64,000 nucleotides of DNA, from assembly GCA_947488595.1 (NCBI GenBank), contig CANKZI010000005.1, forward strand, positions 29,376-93,375, read 5' to 3'. Below, in pieces: positions 33,706 to 44,900 of the stretch. The position numbers were made by a program, and so were the translations under genes. The notes under the pieces are model-generated. The model had not been told where the DNA came from, did no database searches, and saw only the letters and a list, made by a program, of their open reading frames with translations. Position 1 is the first letter of the stretch, and every line of letters starts with the position of its first letter. The stretch is from Flavobacteriaceae bacterium. Lineage in GTDB: Bacteria; Bacteroidota; Bacteroidia; Flavobacteriales; Flavobacteriaceae.

Positions 33706-34881
33706 TTATGCTCTTTCTATTACAATTGCCGAAGCACCACCACCGCCATTGCAAATTGCAGCAGCACCAATTTTAGCATCATTTTGCGCAAGAACATTAA
33801 TCAAGGTAATAATAATTCTAACGCCAGAGCAACCAAGCGGATGTCCTAATGCCACTGCGCCACCATTGACATTTACTTTGTCGTTGTCAAGTCCAAGTAT
33901 TTTGGAGTTGGCTAAGCCTACAACGGCAAAAGCTTCGTTAAATTCAAAAAAATCAACAGCTGCAATTTCAATTCCTGCTTTGTCTAATGCTTTTGGTAAA
34001 GCTTTTGCTGGGGAAGTGGTAAACCATTTTGGTTCTTGCGCGGCATCTGCATAACCTCTAATATAAGCCAATGGAGTCAATCCTAAAGCTTTTGCTTTGT
34101 CTTCGCTCATTAAGATTACTGCACCAGCACCATCGTTAATTGTCGAAGCATTGGCTGCTGTAACGGTTCCGTCTTTTGTAAATGCGGGATTTAAAGTTGG
34201 TATTTTATCTAATTTCACATTACTAAATTCTTCATCTTTGGTAATCATAATTGGGTCGCCTTTGCGCTGTGGAACTGCTACGGGAACAACTTCATTATCA
34301 AATTTTCCATTTTCCCAAGCTTTGGCTGCACGCTGATAGGATTGAATGGCAAAATCGTCTTGCGCTTCACGCGAAAAATGGTATTCAGTTGCGCACAAAT
34401 CAGCACATACACCCATGGCATTATTGTCGTATGCATCGGTCAATCCATCTTTTTGCATGCCGTCGATCATTGACGCAGGGCCAAATTTGTAACCATTTCT
34501 CAAATGAATATAGTGTGGAATCAAACTCATGTTTTCCATACCACCCGCAATAACAATCTCTGCATCACCAGATAAAATGGCTTGTGCGCCTTGCATTACA
34601 GCTTTCATTCCAGATGCACAAACTTTATTTATTGTAGTGGCGATAACAGTCTTGGGTAAACCTGCCAATAGCGCAGCTTGACGTGCAGGAGCTTGACCAA
34701 CGCCAGCTTGAACGACGTTACCCATGATTACTTCGTCAATCAAATTGGGATTTAAATTAATTTTATCTAAAGCGCCCTTGATGGCAACTGCGCCTAATTG
34801 TGGTGCGGTTACAGTAGACAAACCTCCCATAAAACTTCCGATTGGTGTTCTAGCGGCTGCAACAATTACTACTTTTTTCAT
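33706..34881 (-). CDS. Acetyl-CoA C-acetyltransferase (thiolase)
   Basis: NKVCASGMKAVMQG, NVNGGAVALGHPLGCSGVRI, CNGGGGASAIVIE. Confidence 0.95.
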   Translation of the reverse strand: MKKVVIVAAARTPIGSFMGGLSTVTAPQLGAVAIKGALDKINLNPNLIDEVIMGNVVQAGVGQAPARQAALLAGLPKTVIATTINKVCASGMKAVMQGAQAILSGDAEIVIAGGMENMSLIPHYIHLRNGYKFGPASMIDGMQKDGLTDAYDNNAMGVCADLCATEYHFSREAQDDFAIQSYQRAAKAWENGKFDNEVVPVAVPQRKGDPIMITKDEEFSNVKLDKIPTLNPAFTKDGTVTAANASTINDGAGAVILMSEDKAKALGLTPLAYIRGYADAAQEPKWFTTSPAKALPKALDKAGIEIAAVDFFEFNEAFAVVGLANSKILGLDNDKVNVNGGAVALGHPLGCSGVRIIITLINVLAQNDAKIGAAAICNGGGGASAIVIERA

Positions 34882-35020
34882 AATATGATATTGAATTGTG
34901 GTTTAGATTGCGAAATTAATCAATTTGAATAAATTATATATTGATTTTTTGAGAATATTGCACATTTAACGACTTTAAATTTCAAATGAAATGAATTCCT
35001 AAAAAAAATAAGTAGTATAA

Positions 35021-35050
35021 AAAACAAAAAAACCACTGCTGTCAGTGGTT
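35021..35050 (-). terminator. Terminator of the tRNA cluster
   Basis: Minus strand AACCACTG-ACAG-CAGTGGTTTTTTTG. Confidence 0.7.
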
Positions 35051-35056
35051 CTTTTG

Positions 35057-35130
<74 letters not shown>

Positions 35131-35161
35131 ATTTTGATTTTAAAACTTAATGGAAAGTTTG

Positions 35162-35236
35162 TCGGGGTGGCAGGATTCGAACCTGCGGCCTCCTGCTCCC
35201 AAAGCAGGCGCGATAACCGAGCTACGCTACACCCCG
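35162..35236 (-). tRNA. tRNA-Pro (anticodon TGG)
   Basis: CGGGGTGTAGCGTAGCTCGGTTATCGCGCCTGCTTTGGGAGCAGGAGGCCGCAGGTTCGAATCCTGCCACCCCGA. Confidence 0.95.
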
Positions 35237-35246
35237 AAAATAAAAG

Positions 35247-35333
35247 CGGAGAGTAAGGGATTCGAACCCTTGGTACAGTTCCCCATACGCATGTTTAGCA
35301 AACATGTCCTTTCGGCCTCTCAGGCAACTCTCC
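35247..35333 (-). tRNA. tRNA-Ser (anticodon GCT), long variable arm
   Basis: GGAGAGTTGCCTGAGAGGCCGAAAGGACATGTTTGCTAAACATGCGTATGGGGAACTGTACCAAGGGTTCGAATCCCTTACTCTCCG. Confidence 0.94.
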
Positions 35334-35366
35334 AAACGCAATTTGCGTAATGCTTTTAAGCGGTTG

Positions 35367-35397
35367 CAAATGTAATTGTTCATTCTATATTTCACAA
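35367..35397 (-). promoter_or_regulatory. Bacteroidetes-type promoter for the tRNA cluster (TTG-N20-TACATTTG)
   Basis: Minus strand: TTG at 35397-35395, 20-nt spacer, TACATTTG at 35374-35367; matches TTG/TAnnTTTG consensus. Confidence 0.6.
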
Positions 35398-35539
35398 GTA
35401 AAAACATCGTTTTTTTTAAAGTTTTTTTAATTGCGAACTAAATACATTAACAATCAAACGCATAGCATTACATATACTTACTTTTCGTTTTCAAAAAAGG
35501 TTTTATTAGCATTCGAACTGACGTAGTATTTGCCTCATT

Positions 35540-35710
35540 TTGGTCCAGTATAATGCAATTTTCTATTATAAGTTTCTGTACTTTAGCAGTACCATTTTTT
35601 ACTTCTGATTTTATTTTAGCAGTTTATTTCTTAAATTTTTTAGTTGCTTTTTTACTTGTTTTTCGGTTTTAGCAGTGTTTCCTGCAACCTTTTTTACCGA
35701 TTTTTCTTAC
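35540..35710 (-). pseudogene. Decayed Lys/Ala-rich coding remnant
   Basis: Minus-strand pieces in different frames: KKVAGNTAKTEKQVKKQLKNLRNKLLK and TAKIKSEVKNGTAKVQKLI. Confidence 0.35.
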
Positions 35711-35855
35711 TTATGCAAAAATCCAGAAATTAGAACCCCAGATGCGACAAACAATAATTTTTTTTATAAATAAAAAGATTGTAATGTTTTGATTTTTAAA
35801 ATTAATCAATTTATGAAAACAAATAGATAAATTTGTAAAACAAAAATTAGCACCG

Positions 35856-36533
35856 ATGCGAAATACAATTTGTTTTTTAGGGATTTTATTATTGTTTTCT
35901 TGTAAAAATGCCAAAGAAATGGTGTATTCAGAAAAACCATTTACTGATGTTATAATTAAACAAGAAAATACAACTCGAATAACTAATGACACTACTTTTG
36001 TTCGCCTCAGCGATTATAGCAATTCATTCGTATATGATATGAAGTATGCCACCGACGACAACTTTTTGAAAGCAAAAGTTTATGATTGCGCCGAATGTTA
36101 TTTGCGATTAAAAACAGTCAAAGCCCTTATAAATGCTAATAATTCATTTATGAAATTGGGTTATCAAATTAAAATATTTGATTGCTATCGTCCGTTATCA
36201 GTTCAAAAAAAAATGTGGAAAATCGTCAACAATCCTAACTATGTCGCCGATCCTGCAAAAGGTTCTATTCATAATCGTGGTGGCGCTGTTGATTGTTCTT
36301 TAGTTGATAAAAACGGAAAAGTAGTAGATATGGGCACTGATTTTGACTTTTTTGGTATCGAAGCTTCACATAATTACACCAATTTATCTATTGAAGTAAT
36401 CGAAAACCGCAAGCTTTTAAGAAATATAATGCTTCAAAACAATTTCAATATTTTTGCATCCGAATGGTGGCATTACAATCTAAATGGTGCCGAAAACGAT
36501 AAAATATCTAATTTTCAATGGCATTGCGATTGA
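35856..36533 (+). CDS. M15 family D-alanyl-D-alanine dipeptidase (VanX-like), lipoprotein
   Basis: FVYDMKYATDDNF, FDCYRPLSVQKKMW, SIHNRGGAVDCSLVD, SEWWHYNL; lipobox-like LLFSC. Confidence 0.92.
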   Translation: MRNTICFLGILLLFSCKNAKEMVYSEKPFTDVIIKQENTTRITNDTTFVRLSDYSNSFVYDMKYATDDNFLKAKVYDCAECYLRLKTVKALINANNSFMKLGYQIKIFDCYRPLSVQKKMWKIVNNPNYVADPAKGSIHNRGGAVDCSLVDKNGKVVDMGTDFDFFGIEASHNYTNLSIEVIENRKLLRNIMLQNNFNIFASEWWHYNLNGAENDKISNFQWHCD

Positions 36534-36536
36534 AAT

Positions 36537-37127
36537 TTATTCGATGCACTTTAAATAATTAACAAAATAATTTTCAGGTTCATAAGTCACTTTTGTCAAC
36601 TCTGAAACCAACTCTTTTTTGAAAATATAATCAATAGTCTCGGTAGTGTATTTGATTCGAATTAGCGAAACTGGTGCTTCCTTTAAAGCTTCGATGCTTC
36701 CCTGCATAAACATAAAAGAACCGGAAAGCAATCTTGAATATTTACTTTCTTCGTTTACGGCAATCATAGTTCCGCAACTTTCTTCTTTGTCGTGAATTAG
36801 CGTAACTACTTTTCCGTTGGTGAGTTGTAAATAAATTTTTGAATTGTTATCAAAACAATTCGCTTTAATAAAATCGGCACTTTTTTCTATTTGTTGCAAA
36901 TTCAATAACGGCGTTCCATCTGAATTGACCAACGAGAAAAATATATAACTTGATTTGCCCGCAAAGTTTCTTTCGTGCACCACATATTCTTTTGTGGCTT
37001 TATAACTTCCGATACTATCGACAACATTGGTGCCATATTCGCAAGGTTTTTGTGCATGAAGATTGTATTGTAAAAAGCAAATTATTGCTACTAAAGCATA
37101 TTTCATTAGGATTGAATTTTTGTGCAA
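36537..37127 (-). CDS. Conserved hypothetical secreted protein
   Basis: 196-aa ORF with signal peptide; no motif recognised. Confidence 0.7.
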   Translation of the reverse strand: MHKNSILMKYALVAIICFLQYNLHAQKPCEYGTNVVDSIGSYKATKEYVVHERNFAGKSSYIFFSLVNSDGTPLLNLQQIEKSADFIKANCFDNNSKIYLQLTNGKVVTLIHDKEESCGTMIAVNEESKYSRLLSGSFMFMQGSIEALKEAPVSLIRIKYTTETIDYIFKKELVSELTKVTYEPENYFVNYLKCIE

Positions 37128-38290
37128 ATTAAAACTATTTTATTGTTATTTGTATCAGTTGTTAAAAAGCAATATTGATTTCCACCATCTTTAATTTTCC
37201 ATTTTTTCCGAATGTTTTCGACAGTTTCCGGAAAGTTTCGCGTTGTAATATTGTATTGCTTTTTTTCCAGATGAATTTTCATATCATTTTTGGCATAAAT
37301 GAATTGCTGCTGAATTTCGAAAACCCTTCCTGGAAAGGTAATAATGTCGTCGGAAGTATATAGATGTGAATGTTGGTGCAATTTTTTTAAACTAAAAGCA
37401 TTTCCAATCGCATTAAATCCGCCCGATTTCATGATGGCATTATTTGGTTCATATAAATATTTTTGAGGTAATCCTAATTGTGAGTTAACATTTTTTTCGT
37501 TCAAATAAAACTCAAATTTTGCTGTTCTATTTTTATTAATATCAATCGTTTTGATTTCGATTTTGGCAGTAAAATCTTTCGATAGTTCCCATAATAACTC
37601 TTTTACTTCATTATCAACCGCTACAATATGAATTGTTTTTACGTTTTTTAATTCCGATAATCCAGCAGAAATATCCAAAATTGGTGCGGTTTTTATCAAA
37701 ATATGATTTGAATATAAAAAATAAAAATCCAAAAGCTCAGTAACATTGGGCAAGCAATCTTTGAGCATAAAAACTTTTCCTTTGACATCACTTCTTCTTG
37801 ATGGATCGATATAAATCCAGTCGAAATGCAAATCCAGACTTTTCAAAATTGCAGCACTATCGTTTTGGTAACAGCTAATATTTTGAACTGCTAATTGCTT
37901 AAAATTGTGACTTACAATTTCTGATAATTCATCATTAATTTCGCAATGAATGACTTGGTTAAATTTTTTCGAAAAGTAATAATCATCAATACCAAATCCG
38001 CCTGTTAAATCAATTAATTGATTGCCGCTTATTAAGCTCGCTTTGTAGTTTGCGGTAACTTCTGATGAAGTTTGCTCAATATTAATTTTACCTGGATAAA
38101 CAATATTTTCGGTATTAAACCAAGTTGGAAGTTTGCGCTTGGCTTTTGTTTTTGCTGCAATTTGGTTTAAAATGGTCGGCCAGTCTTGATTTGGAAAAGG
38201 ATTTTTTTGCAAAGCCAATTGGGTAACCGGAACACTAATGTTTTGATTAATAAAGTCTTGAATTACTGGATTTAAAAGGTCTAAATTCAA
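37106..38290 (-). CDS. Class I SAM-dependent methyltransferase with THUMP-like C-terminus
   Basis: DLTGGFGIDDYYFSKKFNQVIHCEIN (motif I), WIYIDPSRRSDVKGKVFMLKDCLPNV. Confidence 0.82.
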   Translation of the reverse strand: MNLDLLNPVIQDFINQNISVPVTQLALQKNPFPNQDWPTILNQIAAKTKAKRKLPTWFNTENIVYPGKINIEQTSSEVTANYKASLISGNQLIDLTGGFGIDDYYFSKKFNQVIHCEINDELSEIVSHNFKQLAVQNISCYQNDSAAILKSLDLHFDWIYIDPSRRSDVKGKVFMLKDCLPNVTELLDFYFLYSNHILIKTAPILDISAGLSELKNVKTIHIVAVDNEVKELLWELSKDFTAKIEIKTIDINKNRTAKFEFYLNEKNVNSQLGLPQKYLYEPNNAIMKSGGFNAIGNAFSLKKLHQHSHLYTSDDIITFPGRVFEIQQQFIYAKNDMKIHLEKKQYNITTRNFPETVENIRKKWKIKDGGNQYCFLTTDTNNNKIVLICTKIQS

Positions 38291-38292
38291 TT

Positions 38293-39384
38293 TTAAATGT
38301 CTTTAGTCAGCATTTGAATGAGTTTATTTTCTGGAAAAAATTCCTTCGCAATAACTTTAATCATCGTATATAAAGGAACAGCGATTATCATTCCTAAAAT
38401 TCCAGATAAAAATCCGGCAATCAAAATCACTAAAAATATTTCTAGCGGGTGCGAATTGGTGCTTTTTGAAAAAATAATGGGTTGTGAAAAATTGTTGTCT
38501 ATGACTTGAACTACCCAAAAACCAATTAAAATATAGATTGTTTTTGGAAGTATTTCAGTTTGAAAATCACCTCCCAAATGACTAATCATCGTTAACAATG
38601 CCGCTAAAACAGAGGCGATTAAAGGACCGATGTACGGAATAATATTTAAAATCGCACATAAAAAGGCAATGATGAAACCATTTTCTATTCCAAAGATCAA
38701 TAACACAATCCAATACAACACAAAAACGATGAATAATTGTAATAACAATCCGATAAAATAACGACTTAACAAATCATTGATTTTATTTAATGAATGTAAT
38801 ATTTTTTCTTCGTGGCTGTCTGGTAATATTTTTCGTATGCCAGCAACAAACATTTTTTTGTCTTTCAAAAAGAAAAAAGTAATAAAGAGGGTAGAACCTA
38901 GCCCCACACCAAAACTGCTGACAAGTTCCAAGATCGAGTTTAAAAAATTGGGTATAAAATTAAAATTAATTTTTGAAGTGATATTGGCCTCTTTTAATAA
39001 ATTGTCTGTATCAATTTGATAGCGAGTAAGATAAGCATTGATTTGATTGATTAGTGTTCGAATATTTTCTTCAATTTCGGATGTTTTTAGAACTGATAAA
39101 TTTTCACTTTGTGCGATAATTAGCGGCACAAACATCATTATAAATCCTGCAATTATGATTACAAAAAATGCGAGTACAAAAACGGTTGCTAACGTATTTG
39201 GAAATTTTAATTTTGTTCTTAAAAATCGTGCAATCGGATTGCCAATTAGCGTTAATATTAAAGAAATAATTAAATAAATGATGACAGTTTGAATCTCAAA
39301 AATAAAAAACAGTAGCAATAATGTGAATACCAAAATAACGATGGCTCTTATAATTCCGTATGCTATTATTTTTGAAGTAATCAT
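38293..39384 (-). CDS. AI-2E family transporter (PerM-like)
   Basis: Multi-TM protein with FLCAILNIIPYIGPLIAS and ILGMIIAVPLYTMIKVI. Confidence 0.9.
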   Translation of the reverse strand: MITSKIIAYGIIRAIVILVFTLLLLFFIFEIQTVIIYLIISLILTLIGNPIARFLRTKLKFPNTLATVFVLAFFVIIIAGFIMMFVPLIIAQSENLSVLKTSEIEENIRTLINQINAYLTRYQIDTDNLLKEANITSKINFNFIPNFLNSILELVSSFGVGLGSTLFITFFFLKDKKMFVAGIRKILPDSHEEKILHSLNKINDLLSRYFIGLLLQLFIVFVLYWIVLLIFGIENGFIIAFLCAILNIIPYIGPLIASVLAALLTMISHLGGDFQTEILPKTIYILIGFWVVQVIDNNFSQPIIFSKSTNSHPLEIFLVILIAGFLSGILGMIIAVPLYTMIKVIAKEFFPENKLIQMLTKDI

Positions 39385-39395
39385 CTTATTTTAAA

Positions 39396-40055
39396 TTAGT
39401 TATTAAAAATATAGTTGATAATATTAGCACCCATTTTTAAAGCTTTTTCACGCACTTCTTTAGGGTCATTGTGCACTTCGGGATCTTCCCAACCATCTCC
39501 CAAATCACATTCAGCGGTATATAAAAAGACCAATCTATTGTCGATGAAAATCCCAAATGCTTGTGGTCTTTTGCCATCATGTTCATGTATTTTTGGCAAT
39601 CCTGACGGAAAACTGTTTGGTTTTTGAAAAATGGGATGTGTAGCAGGAATTTCGATTAAAACTTCATTTGGAAATACTTTTTTTATCTCTTTTCGGATGT
39701 ATTGGTCCATGCCATAATTGTCGTCAAAATGAACAAATCCGCCTGAAAGCATATAATTTCTCAAATTCGAAACATCGGCATCGCTAAAAACAACATTGCC
39801 ATGTCCGGTAGCATACACAAAAGGATAGGATAATAAATCGGGACTTGATAATTCGACAGTCGCGGGTTTTGATTTAATTTTTGTACCTATATTTTGATTG
39901 CAAAACCTTATTAAATTGGGTAATGCTGTTGGATTGGCATACCAGTCACCACCACCGTTGTATTTTATTAATGCAATTTCTTGCGAAAAACTTATTGTTG
40001 TTGCTAATAATAAAAGGTAAAATATTTTTTTCATTGTAACTTTTGTTCTTTTCAA
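39396..40055 (-). CDS. DUF4159 domain protein (secreted)
   Basis: IALIKYNGGGDWYANPTALPNLIRFCNQN, GGFVHFDDNYG, HPIFQ. Confidence 0.85.
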   Translation of the reverse strand: MKRTKVTMKKIFYLLLLATTISFSQEIALIKYNGGGDWYANPTALPNLIRFCNQNIGTKIKSKPATVELSSPDLLSYPFVYATGHGNVVFSDADVSNLRNYMLSGGFVHFDDNYGMDQYIRKEIKKVFPNEVLIEIPATHPIFQKPNSFPSGLPKIHEHDGKRPQAFGIFIDNRLVFLYTAECDLGDGWEDPEVHNDPKEVREKALKMGANIINYIFNN

Positions 40056-40064
40056 TTCTGAATT

Positions 40065-40772
40065 TTACGCTTCATTCATCAAAACCACCGTATGACAAGC
40101 CACAATTGCTGCTGTTTCGGTTCTAAGTCTTGTGTTTCCCAAAGATACGGGCAAATATTTATTTTGTAGTGCCAATTCAATTTCTTTTTCCGAAAAATCT
40201 CCTTCGGGACCAATTAATATGGTAATATTTTGATTGATTTTTACTATATCCTTCAAACTACTTTTATTGCTTTCTTCGCAATGAGCGATGAATTTTTGTC
40301 CATCAATATTTTTTGAGATAAAGTCTTTAAAAGGAATTGCTTCGTTCAATTGTGGTAAAAAAAACTGACCTGATTGTTTCATTGCCGAAAGTAATATTTT
40401 ATCAAAACGATCGGTTTTTATTATTTTTCTCTCTGAATGTTCGCATAATATAGGTGTTATTTCGTGAATGCCGATTTCAGTCGCTTTTTCTAAAAACCAT
40501 TCGTAACGTTCGTTCATTTTGGTAGGGGCAACGGCCAAATGCAAACGCACTTTTGATTCTGGCATTTTTTCGTACGAAAGCACTTTTACAGTACATTTGC
40601 TATCAGAAGCCAAAGTGATTATTGTTTTAAAAATAATTCCTAAACCGTTGGTTACGAATAAAATATCAGTATCTTTCTTTCGTAATACTTTAATTATATG
40701 TTTGCTTTCTTCTCTATCAAAAAAAAAGCTTTCTACCGAAGTAGTTATAGTTGCATTGTAAAATAATTGCAT
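40065..40772 (-). CDS. rsmE: 16S rRNA (uracil1498-N3)-methyltransferase
   Basis: HIIKVLRKK, ILIGPEGDFSEKEIE, VSLGNTRLRTETAAIVA. Confidence 0.93.
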   Translation of the reverse strand: MQLFYNATITTSVESFFFDREESKHIIKVLRKKDTDILFVTNGLGIIFKTIITLASDSKCTVKVLSYEKMPESKVRLHLAVAPTKMNERYEWFLEKATEIGIHEITPILCEHSERKIIKTDRFDKILLSAMKQSGQFFLPQLNEAIPFKDFISKNIDGQKFIAHCEESNKSSLKDIVKINQNITILIGPEGDFSEKEIELALQNKYLPVSLGNTRLRTETAAIVACHTVVLMNEA

Positions 40773-40774
40773 AA

Positions 40775-41797
40775 TTAAAAAGAAATTCTCGCTTTAGCAA
40801 CGACAGTAGTATCGTTAAATTTTTCGTGTAAATATTTTTGATAACCAACAATACCAATCATTGCAGCATTGTCAGTTGTATATTCAAATTTTGGAATAAA
40901 AGTTTTCCATCCATATTGTGCTTCGGTTGCTTTTAATGCTTTTCGTATTCCCGAATTCGCCGAAACGCCACCACCAATCGCAACTTGTTGTATGCCGGTT
41001 TGAGCAACAGCCAGCTTCAATTTATCCATTAAAATATTAATAATGGTGTGCTGAATAGAAGCGCAAATATCATCTCTATTTTCTGCAATAAAATTAAGAT
41101 TAAATGCTACATTTTTTTGTAAAAAATAAAGTATTTGCGTTTTCAAACCTGAAAAACTAAAATCTAATCCTGCTATTTTAGGCTTTGTAAAAGCAAAAGC
41201 TTTAGGATTTCCCAATTGCGCATATTGATCTACCAATGGACCGCCGGGATAAGGCAATCCTAAAATTTTCGCACTCTTGTCAAAAGCTTCGCCAACAGCA
41301 TCATCGGTCGTTTCACCGATAATTTCCATATCAAAAAAACCATTTACTTTAACAATTTGCGTGTGTCCACCAGAAATGGTCAATGCCAGAAACGGAAAAG
41401 TTGGTTTGTCAAATCCGTCCTCATCTATAAAATGTGCCAAAATATGGGCGTGCATATGATTGACTGCGATTAACGGAATTTTTAAGGCCAATGCCAATGA
41501 TTTTGCAAATGAACTTCCTACCAAAAGTGAGCCCATTAGTCCTGGTCCTTGCGTAAACGCAATCGCGTCAAGTTGGGATTTATCGATATCGGCTTTTTTA
41601 AGCGCAGCTGCTATTACTGGCACTATATTTTGTTGGTGGGCACGCGAAGCCAATTCGGGTACTACACCACCAAATTGCTGATGTACCAATTGATTGGCTA
41701 CGACATTCGACAGTACTTTATCATTTTTGAGTACTGCGGCAGCCGTATCGTCGCAAGAACTTTCGATTGCCAATATAAAAACTGCTTTGGATTGCAT
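40775..41797 (-). CDS. tsaD: tRNA N6-adenosine threonylcarbamoyltransferase
   Basis: ILAIESSCDDTAAAVL, HMHAH, GLDFSFSGLKTQ, GGGVSANSGIR; ORF opens at 41890 but MQSKAVFILAIESS at 41797 is the likely start. Confidence 0.95.
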   Translation of the reverse strand: MQSKAVFILAIESSCDDTAAAVLKNDKVLSNVVANQLVHQQFGGVVPELASRAHQQNIVPVIAAALKKADIDKSQLDAIAFTQGPGLMGSLLVGSSFAKSLALALKIPLIAVNHMHAHILAHFIDEDGFDKPTFPFLALTISGGHTQIVKVNGFFDMEIIGETTDDAVGEAFDKSAKILGLPYPGGPLVDQYAQLGNPKAFAFTKPKIAGLDFSFSGLKTQILYFLQKNVAFNLNFIAENRDDICASIQHTIINILMDKLKLAVAQTGIQQVAIGGGVSANSGIRKALKATEAQYGWKTFIPKFEYTTDNAAMIGIVGYQKYLHEKFNDTTVVAKARISF

Positions 41798-41918
41798 AAA
41801 AGGCACGAATTTTGAATTATATTTGAAACTTAAATAGAAGCGGACACTTTTATTTTGAAGCCAAAAATAAAGATTTTTTATTGAAGGCATTCGCTTTCGT
41901 CAAGCAAAATATATTTTT

Positions 41919-44900
41919 TTGGAAAAAATAGAAAAAATAAGTACTTTAAAAAAAATTAAAACGATAGTAATCCGTACCATTATTGTACTGTTGCTACTTT
42001 TATTGGCACTCGGAATTGCCCTTTCTCTCCCTGTTGTTCAAACCAAAATTGGTGCTTATGTTACGCAGATGATCAATGATGATTACAAAACCAATATCAA
42101 AGTTGAACAAGTAGCCATTTCGATTTTTGGCGGCGTAAAGTTGAAAAATGTAATGATAAGGGACCATCATAACGATACTTTGATTTATGCCAACCGAATT
42201 AAAACCAATATTTTAAGCTTTGAAAACTTATCAAACGGTGATTTAATTTTTGGCGATATCCGCTTATACGGGCTGATTTTTAATCTTAAAACCTACAAGA
42301 AAGAGAAAGAATCCAATATCAATCATTTTATTGCTCTTTTTGAAACGGGTAAACCTGCTACAAAAAAGTTTTTATTAAAAGCAAAGAATATTTACCTCAC
42401 CAACAGTCGTTTTATTCTCATTGACGAAAATCGGAAAATTCCAAAAGATGTCGATTTTACAAAGATTGACGCGTCATTGAGTAATTTTAAAATTTATGGT
42501 CCTGATGTTTCTTCTAAAATTAATAAGATGGGTTTTCATGACCATCGCGGCATTATTATCGAAAATCTACAATCAAAATTTATTTATACAAATTCTAATA
42601 TTTTATTGACCGATTTGGATGTAAAAACCAAATATTCAACATTAAAAGGTGATGTTGGTTTGTATTATGATAAAGATGGTTTTTCTGATTTTAATAATAA
42701 AGTAAAATTTAAAGTTCAAGGTGCTGTTGCAGCTATTTCAAGCAATGACATTCGTTTTTTTTATAAAGAATTGGGAAAGGATAAAATTTTTAATTTAAAT
42801 TCTGATATTTCAGGAACTTTAAACAATCTTTACTTTGATAATTTAAAGCTAGTTGATAACCGAAATTCTCAAATTATTGGTAATGTTATTTTTCAAAATC
42901 TTTTCGGAAAAAAAGGCGAATCTTTTTACATGAAAGCCGATTTTAGGAAACTGAATTCCAATTACGTTGATTTAGCTGGCATTTTACCAAACGTCTTAGG
43001 GAAAAAACTACCTACTTCTTTAAAAAAAATAGGTCAATTTGATATGAATGGTAAATTCGAAATCACGCCACAAACGCTTATTACCGATTTTTATATGACC
43101 ACAAGTATCGGTAATATAAAAGCCGATTTGAACATGAAGCATATCAATAATATTGATAATGCTTCGTATTTCGGAAGTATTGTAATGGATAATTTTAATA
43201 TTGGAAGCTTCATTGAACGCAAAGATTTGGGAATCGTTAGTTTTGATATTAACGTTGAAGGTAGTGGATTTACTACCAAAAACTTACAAACAAAAGTTCA
43301 AGGAACAATTTCAAAACTATATTACAACAAATACAATTACACCAAAATTGATATCGACGGAAGTCTCCAAAGTCCATTTTATAAAGGTAAAGCAATCATC
43401 AATGATCCCAATTTATTTATGGATTTTGATGGTCTTTTGGATTTAAGTGGCAAAGAAAAACACTATAATTTACATGCCAATATTGATTATGCCAATTTAA
43501 GAAAACTCAACTTTACAAAAGATTCTATTGCAGTTTTCAAAGGCGATATCAAAATGGACATTGCCGGAAATTCATTTGATGATTTGCGTGGTGTTGTGAA
43601 TATCAACGAAACATCGTATCAAAATCAAAAGGACAATTACATTTTTGACGATTTTACATTAACCTCTAGTTTTGACGAACAAAACGTTAGAACAATCAGC
43701 ATCAATTCGCCTGATATTATAGAAGGAAAAGTGGTTGGAAAATTCCAGTTCAATCAACTAGAAAATATGTTTCAAAATGCCATTGGAAGTCTTTATAACA
43801 ATTATAAACCCAATAAAATCAATAAGGGACAATTTTTGCGTTTTAACTTTAGCGTTTACAACAAAATCATAGAGGTCTTTTTTCCGGGTATCGAATTGGC
43901 TGCTGATACTTTTATTAAAGGTAATATGAATGCCGATAACGATGAGTTCAAGCTCAATTTTAGTTCGCCAAACATTAAGGCTTACGACAATTATTTTGAT
44001 CAAATCAAAGTCAGTATCGACAACAAAAATCCGCTTTATAATGCTTTTATCGAATTGGACAGCATCAAAACAAAGTACTATAAAGTTTCCGATTTTAGCT
44101 TGATTAATGTGACAATGAAAGATACGATGTATGTGCGTTCTGAATTTAAAGGTGGAAATGAAGCCCAAGATTTTTATAACTTGAATATGTATCATACGAT
44201 TGACAAAGCCAATAATAATGTAATTGGTATTCAAAAATCGGAGCTTAAATTCAAAGATTATCTTTGGTTTTTAAACGAGAATGATACTGAAGACAACAAA
44301 ATTGTTTTTGATAAAAAACTCAAAAATTTCTTGATTGATAACATCAATATGACACACGAAAATCAAAAAATTGCTTTGGTTGGAACGTTGCGCGATTCGA
44401 CTTACAAAGATTTGAATGTCAATTTTGAAAATGTCAATCTGAGCAAAATTATTCCAACAGTTGATAGTCTCAAAGTGTCTGGAAATCTTGATGGAAAAAT
44501 TAATTTCAAGCAAGATAAAAATGTGTACCAACCAACGGCTTCATTGACAATTAAAGATTTGAATATCAATAATATTGCATTAGGGAGTTTATTTGTTGAT
44601 GTTGAAGGCGATAATGCTTTCAGGAAATTCAGCGTCGATGCCGCACTTAAAAATGAAAATGTAGCTTCTTTTTTAGCACAAGGTTCGTTTTCTGTCGCCA
44701 ATAATCAAACTCTTATGGATTTGGATTTGCGCTTTAATGATTTGAATTTGGCTGCATTTAGTCCTTTGGGAGGCAATGTAATTTCTAATATTCGTGGTTT
44801 GGTTTCAGGAAATGCCAATATTGCAGGAACGGTACAAAAGCCAGATATCAATGGTCGCTTGTTTTTAGATGATGCTGGATTGAATATTCCATACTTGAAT

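Noticed and set aside
43758-44531. Antisense ORFs inside tamB (43758..44234, 44271..44531, 44402..44701)
   Set aside because: Fully antisense to a long coherent CDS with a domain match; amino-acid composition is antisense-like
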